Below are positions 57,150 to 64,000 of a stretch of DNA of 64,000 nt, piece after piece. The stretch is from contig CM055113.1 of assembly GCA_029204225.1 (NCBI GenBank), forward strand, positions 13,404,906 through 13,468,905, read 5' to 3'. The translations under genes were made by a program, and so were the position numbers. The notes beneath the pieces were generated by a model. The model had not been told where the DNA came from, searched no databases, and saw nothing but the letters and a program-made list of their open reading frames with translations. The number at the start of each line of letters is the position of its first letter. Position 1 is the first letter of the stretch. Origin of the DNA: Diphasiastrum complanatum. Lineage: Eukaryota; Streptophyta; Lycopodiopsida; Lycopodiales; Lycopodiaceae.

Positions 57150-58604
57150 TTGCATATCTCAAATATGCAGGCAGACGAAGCAAAAGCTGTTGCGGTGCAA
57201 GATACAGTTTTAGTCACGCCAACCGATGTGAAGGAATCATCTGTGCACTCGCTATCCAATTTGGATCAACTTAATGCTTTCATTCCATGCTACTTTCCTA
57301 TCCTTTATTTTTTTCGGTCTGGGGCAGAGACTCCGTCTGCTGCAACTAAACTCGTTGCAAGTCTGAAACAAGCTTTAGCAGAAGCTTTGGATCTGTACCC
57401 AGTATTAGCAGGAAGGTTGAGAAAGGGAAAAGGGGGACTCTTGGAAGTCGAAGTGAATGGGAAAGGCGTTGAATTTTCAGTAGCCACAACAGAAGCCAGG
57501 TTAGACGCATGGGAAGATCTCCGCTGTTGCTCTATAGCTTTGCAGCTGGTCCCAAATAAGCCTTTCATGTTTGGAGAGATGCTGATTGGCGCTCCTCCCG
57601 CGTGCGTACAGGTGACAACATTTCAATGCGGTGGGGTTGCAATCAGCTTGAGCTTTTTGCATGCGTTGGGAGATATGCAAGCCATGGCAGAATTCGTAGA
57701 AGCTTGGGCATGCATTCACAGAGACCCCTTGTCGCCTCCCATCACTCCTTGTCTCGACACTGCTGCGCTTCTCCGGTCTAGAGATCCTCCAACAGTGGAT
57801 GTACCCATTGATGGACTGATGCAATTAAGTGGAATTCAGCATGGACAAGATTCTGAAAACAAAGAAGGAGAAGGAGAAGGTAGCCCCAACAGTTTGCTGG
57901 CCGCCATGTCCACAGTTGATGCAGTGTTGCGGATGGGGGACGCAAAAGTTGCGGAAGCAGTTCGCGAGGTGGAATCAGGACCTTATTCATATGGTCGCGC
58001 GAGCTCATTTGAGGTAGTGGCGGGTCTGCTGTGGGTGGCACTTACCCGAGCACGCGATCTGCCTCCAGACTCCTCCACCCGCTTTGCACTGCCAGTCAAC
58101 ATGCGCCATCGATGGCGCCCTCCGCTTCCGCCTCGCTTCTTCGGAAACGCAGCAGTACCTGCCATGGCCATAGCTCGGAGTGGCGATCTGGTGGATCGCC
58201 ACTTCTCCTACGCAGCAAAGCTAGTGCATGAGAGCATCGTCACCATCGATGCAAAATATGGGCAAGCTGCGGTGGATTGGCTACAGATGCAGCTGCAGCA
58301 GCACGGCATGGTGGGCTTGCGCGATATGCTCATGAATGGGCGAGATGTACATGCAAGTGTGATGCTGGGCTTCCCACTCTATGATCTAGACTTCGGATGG
58401 GGAGCTACTGATCATTTTGCACTTCCATTCAGTGCTCAGCTCAACGGTGCTATGGTGGTGATGCCCTCCCCCAAAGGAGGTAGAAGCCGAGACTTGCAGC
58501 TGTGGTTGAAGATGGAACACATGAACAAGCTTCTTGCAGATCCTTTTTTCTCACACTATTTAGAAGGGGAGGAGCAAATGGTGAAGGAAATTTCTCGAGG
58601 ATGA
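57150..58604 (+). CDS. BAHD-family acyltransferase
   Basis: An intact, uninterrupted frame of 484 residues, close to the family's usual 430-480. BAHD enzymes are cytosolic and move an acyl group from an acyl-CoA to a hydroxyl or amine of specialised metabolites, for example hydroxycinnamoyl esters. Both diagnostic motifs are present: HALGD (H171-D175), which is the catalytic HxxxD, and DFGWG (D414-G418), near the C-terminus. The N-terminal part shows the usual LSNLDQLNAFIPCYFPILYFF and YPVLAGRLRK. An acidic Glu/Gly insert (ENKEGEGEGSP) lies in the crossover loop. MQADEAK (Met6) is an alternative start. There is no intron, whereas many seed-plant members have one. Codon use is GC-richer than the flanks. 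Acceptor and acyl donor cannot be told from sequence. A functional host gene is likely. Confidence 0.95.
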   Translation: MHISNMQADEAKAVAVQDTVLVTPTDVKESSVHSLSNLDQLNAFIPCYFPILYFFRSGAETPSAATKLVASLKQALAEALDLYPVLAGRLRKGKGGLLEVEVNGKGVEFSVATTEARLDAWEDLRCCSIALQLVPNKPFMFGEMLIGAPPACVQVTTFQCGGVAISLSFLHALGDMQAMAEFVEAWACIHRDPLSPPITPCLDTAALLRSRDPPTVDVPIDGLMQLSGIQHGQDSENKEGEGEGSPNSLLAAMSTVDAVLRMGDAKVAEAVREVESGPYSYGRASSFEVVAGLLWVALTRARDLPPDSSTRFALPVNMRHRWRPPLPPRFFGNAAVPAMAIARSGDLVDRHFSYAAKLVHESIVTIDAKYGQAAVDWLQMQLQQHGMVGLRDMLMNGRDVHASVMLGFPLYDLDFGWGATDHFALPFSAQLNGAMVVMPSPKGGRSRDLQLWLKMEHMNKLLADPFFSHYLEGEEQMVKEISRG

Positions 58605-58720
58605 GGAGTTTGAGGTGGAAATAGCAAGCCTACAAGATCTTCCAAGAAGCTTGTGTTGTAGGGGAGTTGTCATGGAGTCTATATTTTAGGAGAGTTTTTC
58701 TTTCTTGCTTTTGAGTGGAA

Positions 58721-58898
58721 CTTCTTTAGCCCTAAATAAACCATTGCCTTAGCATATGCACATATTGGCAACACTATGAATGCTTTGAATGAAGCATAAT
58801 ATGTGCTTATTTGGCTGGAGCTTGTTTAGCCCTAAAACATTGGCTTACTACACATGCACATATTGACAACACTATGAATGCTCTGAACCAAGCATAAT
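58721..58898. repeat. Tandem duplication in the BAHD 3' flank
   Basis: Two units of about 79 bp (58721-58800 and 58819-58898) share TTTAGCCCTAAA, then GCACATATTG-CAACACTATG and AAGCATAAT. The duplication copies the 3' UTR end of the gene. Clear differences show that it is not recent. Confidence 0.8.
58735..58740 (+). terminator. Polyadenylation signal candidate of the BAHD gene
   Basis: AATAAA lies about 130 bases after the BAHD stop codon, inside the first unit of the tandem repeat described next. The second unit has AAAACATT at the same place and so lacks the signal. Confidence 0.55.
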
Positions 58899-59384
58899 CT
58901 GCCCATTTTCTTTAGAGAATAATATTGTTATCCACTCCATCCTGTGTTAAAGTATATAGTATTACTCAATATATTGTCTCTTGAATGCTTCAATTGTATC
59001 ACTATAACTTTATACCAGAGATTATGTTATTTTGCATCTAAAATTGTGTTTACTTATTCAAAATATGGGGTCATGTCTTGTCTCCCATTATTATTCTGTC
59101 CATGTTACTATTTTCTTGAACTATGCCATCCTAAATAGTTTCCCATTACAATATCGTGTCCAACTACTATCTCCTTGATATTTCATACATAAGTGATTTT
59201 AGTTTAGTTTTTTTTTAATTCATGCACTTGTTATTTGAGCTAGAAGCCAACTCATTGGGAGGGCTCTTTACAATATTATTGATGACACTTATTGGCCAAT
59301 TTGTACAAATACAATAATCTAGTCATGTGTTGGAAATGAAAAATGAGTAATGAATATTATTCTAAGATGTTACAACACAAAATA
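58899..59384. other. No supported gene
   Basis: AT-rich sequence between the BAHD 3' flank and the microsatellites; nothing recognisable. Confidence 0.45.
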
Positions 59385-59401
59385 ACACACACACACACAC
59401 A

Positions 59402-59487
<86 letters not shown>
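59385..59487. repeat. Compound AC/GA microsatellite
   Basis: An AC run (59385-59404) passes straight into a GA run (to 59487). A second GA run starts 150 bp further on. Confidence 0.98.
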
Positions 59488-59490
<3 letters not shown>

Positions 59491-59636
59491 GTTGTTGTAG
59501 AGAAAAATTGAATCATGCTTTTTTATTGGGCCACGTTTGCCTAAAACATATTTGATGGGTAGTTGCATAGAAATTGAAGTGGAGTTGAAGGGCAGACACG
59601 TTCATTTTAAAGAGAGAACGTGTGTCTAGAAACTTC

Positions 59637-59637
<1 letters not shown>

Positions 59638-59725
<88 letters not shown>
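59638..59725. repeat. GA microsatellite (about 88 bp)
   Basis: An uninterrupted GA run introduced by TCTAGAAACTTCTAGA, a short palindromic stretch. Same strand phase as the tract at 59405-59487. Confidence 0.98.
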
Positions 59726-59727
<2 letters not shown>

Positions 59728-59879
59728 TCCTATAATGACTATTATTTACTCATGTTACAAATTTAACTAAGTTTATTTTCATCTAGTGGAATCCAGTTTT
59801 TTATGAACATCCAATGCTTTCCAAATATGAGAAAATAAACTGTCCTTCTCAATTTTAGGCACCACCTCTATGTTGTCTC

Positions 59880-61624
59880 CTAAAGTTGATAAATTGCTTC
59901 GACAATCACATTTGAAAAGTCAACTTCATGACTTGGGTAGTTGCTTTTCTTGATGATATTTAGAAACGATGTGCATTGCACATGAGTAGATTTTCCATTC
60001 AACATCCACCATTTCCAAGCTGGCATAGTCCTTGACAGATTCTGCACAAAAGAAGAACTAAAACTACCTTCCTTCTCTTTGAACTGGTGTAAGTTCCCTA
60101 ACTGCTTCCGTTGCAGTGTTCTCATGGCTATAAAAAGAATTGACCACGTCATAGAAATCACTTATGACTTCCTTGTCAAGATCCCCTAAAGATTGATTCC
60201 AATATTCAGGGTCCAACAAAAAAGCCATACTGTCAAGAGGTGTATGTGCCATCGCCCATCGTGCTGAAGGTACTTGCTCAATGTTTCCCGCTTTGCCTTG
60301 TTGAAAGGTGGTCTCCACTGCTTGACCACAGACTATGGTAACTCACGTGGATCATTTAGGCTCTCTTATATATTCCACCAAGCGATCCACACTTTTCCGA
60401 TGTTTGGTAGATTTGAGTCCAATTGACGCACACCATACATTACCGACATCATGACATGATAAGTGTCACATACTCCGTCCCAAAAAACAAGAGTCTGCAA
60501 GCTTTGTACGCAAAGCCTCAACTTTCAATTTCACTCTCATCACTTGAACCTCCTCCCAACTAGAGAACAATGTACAGACAAAAGTCTCCATGATTTTGTT
60601 TTTATTTCAGAGTAGTGATTCAAGTGTGTAAAAGTGTGTGCAAAATCTCGTTTCAGCGGATAGTTTCAGTATACATACTATGCGTTGTCGAAAAATGTCA
60701 ACAACTCTTTGACATTTCATTGCAAACTTGACAATTTTTTGACAATCGTCTATAATGGTTTTGAACCATTGGGTATCCTCGTTTTTGTACCAATCGTGCA
60801 ACACAAGATTCAAGCTATGTGTGTTGCACCCCCAAGCTATGTGTGTGTGAATAACGAGCCTCCAATATTCTATCAATAGCTCGACAATTTTTAGCATTGT
60901 CCATCACCACCTGGACAACATTAGGTGACCCAATCTCATCTATGACATCAATCAAGTTTGCTAGTTTGCTATGTAAGTGCCAGTTTTGATTTCACCGGAA
61001 CTATCCACAGCCATTCGTCATGACTAACCATGTACAATGACAAACCAGTGAAAAAGACAGCTTCAGCTAAAGCGAGTTGCACATTGTCCAGAAGAGGTAC
61101 ACAAAAACTCTCTTGTAAAGTTTGCTTTAACTTTTGCTATTGGGAATCGAACTTGGAGATGGATGCTGAGATGATGCACCCACATCACTTCGATTACTTC
61201 CCTCATCTAATGGGAAGTTGTTTAGGGTTGGATCTTCATCAGGATCTGTCAAGTCAACCATGTTGTGACTATGACCAGTACTAATTGATGACCGACCTCT
61301 TTTTTTTGCTATTTTTTCATTTATTATAGCTCTCAATCTCTTGGAAGCTTCTTGGGCCAAATGACTAATACATCTCGCGATCGATGATTTGCTACTCCCA
61401 CCCAAAAGTTGTTCTCTAATTCTAGGAGTGCCACCGAAATTTTGCAAGTGGCAAAAGTTACATTACCAATCCATATATTTGCCAACATTTTTGACAAATT
61501 GCAATTCAGAACCATGTGACTTCCTAGGAAGTTTCTTCTTGGGTTGCACCGATGTTCCCCTAGATGTCGATGGCACATCAGTAGCGATCTGCGATGTATT
61601 AGACTGGGGCGTTGAATCACTCAT
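59880..61624 (-). pseudogene. hAT transposase pseudogene (BED finger, DUF659 type)
   Basis: The start MSDSTPQSNTSQIATDVPS lies at 61624. It is followed by KKKLPRKSHGSELQFVKNVG and a BED-type zinc finger CNFCHLQNFGGTPRIREQLLGG directly after an in-frame TAA. Next come RCISHLAQEASKRLRAI, a serine/acid-rich linker, and the DUF659-like catalytic middle (HSLNLVLHDWYKNEDTQWFKTIIDD, then LSAETRFCTHFYTLESLL). The C-terminal part reads MAHTPLDSMAFLLDPEYWNQSLGDLDKEVI. The dimerisation domain is not visible. Frames shift between 60897 and 61127 and between 60318 and 60607. hAT enzymes cut and paste DNA with 8-bp target duplications; none was found. Confidence 0.82.
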
Positions 61625-61674
61625 GATGAAGGAATTGAAAAACTAGATGAAGAATATGGATATTAAAGATTTCG

Positions 61675-62047
61675 GGATATTTTATGGACCCTATATCAAG
61701 ATTGGTTGGAACAAAAAAATGAGACCAACACGTTGCGAAATCGACTGTTGAGTGATAGGTTGAAAAACTTGTGTACATGTATTTTAATCACAAAATAATA
61801 AAGAGAATAGGAAGTGCTGATTACATAGAGGAGCTGGACTACCTACAAGTATGTATACAACACGTTGCAAAATCGACTGTTGAGTGATAGGGTTGAAAAA
61901 CTTGTGTACATGTATTTTAATCACAAAATAATAAAGAGAATAGGAAGTGCTGATTACATAGAGGAGATGCCTGCATGGGGGGTAGATGTTTCAGGAGAGA
62001 AGAAGAGATGGAAGATCTTGGCTATCATCGAGATTGTGTGGCTATAG
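61675..62047 (+). pseudogene. hAT transposase C-terminal tail, opposite strand, duplicated
   Basis: The plus-strand reading WTLYQDWLEQKNETNTLRNRLLSDR continues in a second unit as NRLLSDRVEKLVYMYFNHKI and IKRIGSADYIEEMPAWGVD. This is the pattern that follows the dimerisation domain in plant hAT transposases (RNRL...R-EKLV-V--N). The block 61726-61835 recurs at 61858-61968 with a 132-bp period and only a few changes. The first unit has a frameshift. It lies tail-outward next to the minus-strand hAT start, so two hAT remnants are arranged back to back. Confidence 0.65.
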
Positions 62048-62299
62048 ACTATGAGATTGATGAAAACTTAGAAATCGAAGAAGGCATTACGCAGTCCGAC
62101 AAGAGAAAAATAATGGGAAACCTTCTTTGAAATTGAAATACATGTATACAAAGTTTTTGAAGTATAGTTGAAATACAAAGTTATATTGATTTTCCAATTT
62201 GAAGTATATTATAGATTTACCAATTTGGATATCAAATTGTGTGTGAGTTTACCATGACAAGTTAGTTGTTTAGTTTTATTTTTAAGTGTTTAGCAGTAC
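62048..62299. other. No supported gene
   Basis: AT-rich flank between the hAT tail and the Copia gag stub. Confidence 0.4.
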
Positions 62300-62540
62300 G
62301 TATATGGCTGATTTGAGTATCTTTGATATTGAGAGTAATCATGGCAAATGCCTGGCCATCTCTCAGTTTCCATTTGGTGATGATGGCTGCATCACCTTCT
62401 GGTTTGAGTTCTGTGCCATCAAGATGTCCCACAGTTCTTTGGCTAGTAGTATGATCTTCATCTTGAACTTCTAGAGATGGTAGTTATCTCTGTCGACTTT
62501 GTCAATCAGAGATGAAGTAGAAGACGGATCCATTTTGGTT
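62300..62540 (-). pseudogene. Copia D gag N-terminal stub
   Basis: Minus-strand sequence matching the first part of gag in Copia A (9440-9530) and C (26815-26960). The plus strand shows the shared CCATC-TCAGTTTCCATTT and CATCTTGAACTTC blocks. Reading starts near MDPSSTSSLIDKVDRDNYH and breaks off at about 62300. No other domain of this element is present. Confidence 0.65.
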
Positions 62541-62659
62541 TGAGCGAGATCGTTGGTAGAAACAACAAAATCAAAATACTGATGGCTACGCGCTTGTTAG
62601 TCTTCATAGAAACAAGACTGATAATCCGTAGTAGAAATGCAGATTACTGAACTGCCCAC

Positions 62660-62670
62660 TCTGATACCAT
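62660..62670 (-). promoter_or_regulatory. Primer-binding site of Copia D
   Basis: The minus strand reads TGGTATCAGAG immediately after the LTR end TTTCCGACA. Together with the gag stub it shows a minus-strand Copia whose 5' end is here. Confidence 0.8.
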
Positions 62671-62840
62671 GTCGGAAATCGTGAGTATGGCTGGCGGAAG
62701 AAGCTTGAGTGAGAGTGGGCGGTGTAGTATTGGAAGAGCCACATCGGGAACCCACACAAAGTTCCCACTCCTTTGAAGGACCCGCTAAAACAATCCCCTT
62801 AAACCTACAAGATCATGATGAGGATATGGATCGCATTGTT
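62671..62840 (-). mobile_element. Partial 5' LTR of Copia D
   Basis: It starts TGTCGGAAATCG beside the primer site. About 170 bases later, at 62841, another LTR-like block begins with TGTTAAAATT, so the D LTR is cut there or continues beyond 63631 outside my recognition. Confidence 0.55.
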
Positions 62841-63631
62841 TGTTAAAATTGGCAAAAGCTAACTTGGTTAAATCTTGTAAGTACCATAATGACTTGTACC
62901 TATCATCATTATACATGTGTGGAGCCTATTCCCACATGTGAAATCTATGCCTAAGTCATTTAGATGGATCATAAAGGTTGTAGATATCATTTAATTTGGA
63001 AACTAGTGGCTAAATTGGCCAAAAACTAGTGCAGTAGTATTATGACACTTGGCACTATTCTAGTGGTAGAAAATGCTATATCACATGGGCAGGAGTGGTC
63101 TTCCACGTGTGAAATATCATATAGAAAGTTCAGATCCATTGTATATAGCTTTCATACAAGTCAAAAGTCAAATCTCCTAGATTGTAGGACCTATCTCCTA
63201 ATTTGTAGGAATCTAGAAGGTCAACACTAGCCACCAATGATGATGTGGCAAATTAATGGAATCTTAGCCAAAGTGGATATGGATAAGCACTATGACCTGT
63301 CTCACACGTGCTAGAAGTGGCTTAGAGAGGGAGTATGATGATTTTTGTATTTAATCCATGATGGATCCACTTTGAGAAATCAATGAGGCAAGATCTTGGT
63401 TTTGGAGGCATATCTTGAGTATTCTCATATTTGTGTTGTGATTTTATGGTTCTATTGCTTTCTAACACTTGTGTACTTCACTCTCTGTTGTAAGTCCGTA
63501 TAGGTACTGTTCTTCACACGTGTGAAGGTAGTAGGTCTCAAGTTTAATCATTTGCTTGTTGTTCTTGCTAGATTTTTGATGGGGAATTGATCTAATTCTA
63601 GATCTAATCATTGGTTGATTCTTTCCAGTCA
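62841..63631 (+). mobile_element. LTR-like block with repeated CACGTG-type palindromes
   Basis: It starts TGTTAAAATT and ends TTCCAGTCA, about 791 bp long. Start and length are like the Copia B LTR (795 bp) but the internal sequence differs. Sites of the CACATG/CACGTG type occur at 62914, 62932, 63104, 63302 and 63513; the last, TTCACACGTGTGAA, is a perfect 14-bp palindrome. No standard primer-binding site follows at 63632, so the right end is uncertain. Confidence 0.5.
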
Positions 63632-63740
63632 CATCTCAACCGAACCAGCAACAAAAGGATCATCGGTAGCTCAACAAGCCGACACCTCTAAGACCCAGTT
63701 GCTTGACACATGGCAACAACGAATCTGAAGGAAGCTCTAG

Positions 63741-64000
63741 GCACAGAGGAAATCACTCGACGACATAGAATCCAACGACTCCGACCCTGATGATGGGAGC
63801 TCCTTCTCACACACGGCCTCTCAGCAACACTCATTCCCCTCACACATCCTCGACGAGGGTGATGGAGCAGCAGCCTCTACGGGAGTAGACATGGGCACAT
63901 ATACCACAATGGTGTCACCAGTTCAAACAACAACTCCCCCTATCTTGATTATCATGCCGATGCCACCAACCTCACCAAAGGCACATTCTTTGGGGGGGGG
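63741..64000 (+). CDS. Open frame running off the window end, retroelement-like start
   Basis: The plus strand is open from 63741 to the end. It reads SLDDIESNDSDPDDGSSFSH, then FPSHILDEGDGAAASTGVD and a Pro/Thr-rich stretch PTSPKAHSLGG. Stops lie just before it. Low-complexity acidic and proline-rich sequence right after an LTR-like block suggests the beginning of a retrotransposon gag or extra ORF. No domain is recognisable in 86 codons. The window ends in a run of at least eight G. Confidence 0.35.

Noticed and set aside
57305-58202. Minus-strand frames within the BAHD gene
   Set aside because: Shadows of a complete plus-strand gene with both family motifs.
59343-59568. Frames rich in Thr-His, Arg-Glu or Ser-Leu
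   Set aside because: Products of the AC/GA microsatellite on both strands.
62841-63631. 5' LTR of the same family as Copia B
   Set aside because: Same first ten bases and length, but the interior does not align and no primer-binding site follows; treated as a separate LTR-like block.

Overview
This window is nuclear DNA from a land plant. The evidence is the plant-type LTR retrotransposons (Ty1/Copia and Ty3/Gypsy with a TGGTATCA-type initiator-Met primer site), GT-AG introns, AATAAA signals, a single-exon BAHD acyltransferase and very long GA/CT microsatellites. The sequence does not settle the lineage. The repeat load, the style of the transposons and the two genes would fit a fern, lycophyte or gymnosperm, but this is inference. 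Only two loci look like intact host genes: a coiled-coil, three-span membrane protein (17407-18213) and a BAHD acyltransferase (57150-58604). A weak terminal-exon candidate sits at 19074-19345. Everything else recognisable is mobile-element sequence, nearly all decayed.

Layout. 1-4472: a minus-strand Gypsy remnant (protease, then gag) cut by a 662-bp LTR, followed by a non-coding tract with repeated GCGAAGGTT-type motifs. 4473-15737: one composite insertion between two copies of AGTTT. It holds a minus-strand Copia (A), a nested plus-strand Copia (B) and a miniature TRIM-like LTR element fused end to end to A. 16-23.9 kb: the membrane-protein gene, degraded Copia and chromovirus scraps, and microsatellites. 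24-28.2 kb: a spliced, transposase-like gene (copy 2) cut by minus-strand Copia C. 28.6-31 kb: a dispersed repeat, a CT tract and a hAT (DUF4371-type) pseudogene. 31.3-41.2 kb: a large plus-strand Gypsy with protease/RT/RNase H/integrase, a motif-rich spacer, then a roughly 1,280-codon extra ORF with coiled coils and a probable 3' LTR. 41.76-42.54 kb: a second fragment of the same Gypsy lineage.

42.5-54.6 kb holds the most unusual material: a better copy of the spliced transposase-like gene (copy 1), an unidentified minus-strand spliced gene, a Ulp1/C48-type peptidase gene end and another minus-strand spliced gene. Short conserved sequences lie in inverted orientation at both ends. Two oppositely oriented Copia halves (E and F) interrupt it and look like one element split by an inversion. 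I read this as a candidate large DNA transposon family that I cannot assign. 54.6-59.7 kb: the BAHD gene and its surroundings, then AC/GA microsatellites. 59.9-62.05 kb: a hAT (DUF659-type) pseudogene next to an oppositely oriented hAT tail. 62.3-64 kb: a Copia gag stub and an LTR-like block rich in CACGTG palindromes.

There is no shared pathway here. The interest lies in how elements insert into, fuse with and rearrange one another, and in the unassigned transposon-like genes. All family assignments come from reading motifs by eye, with no database search.
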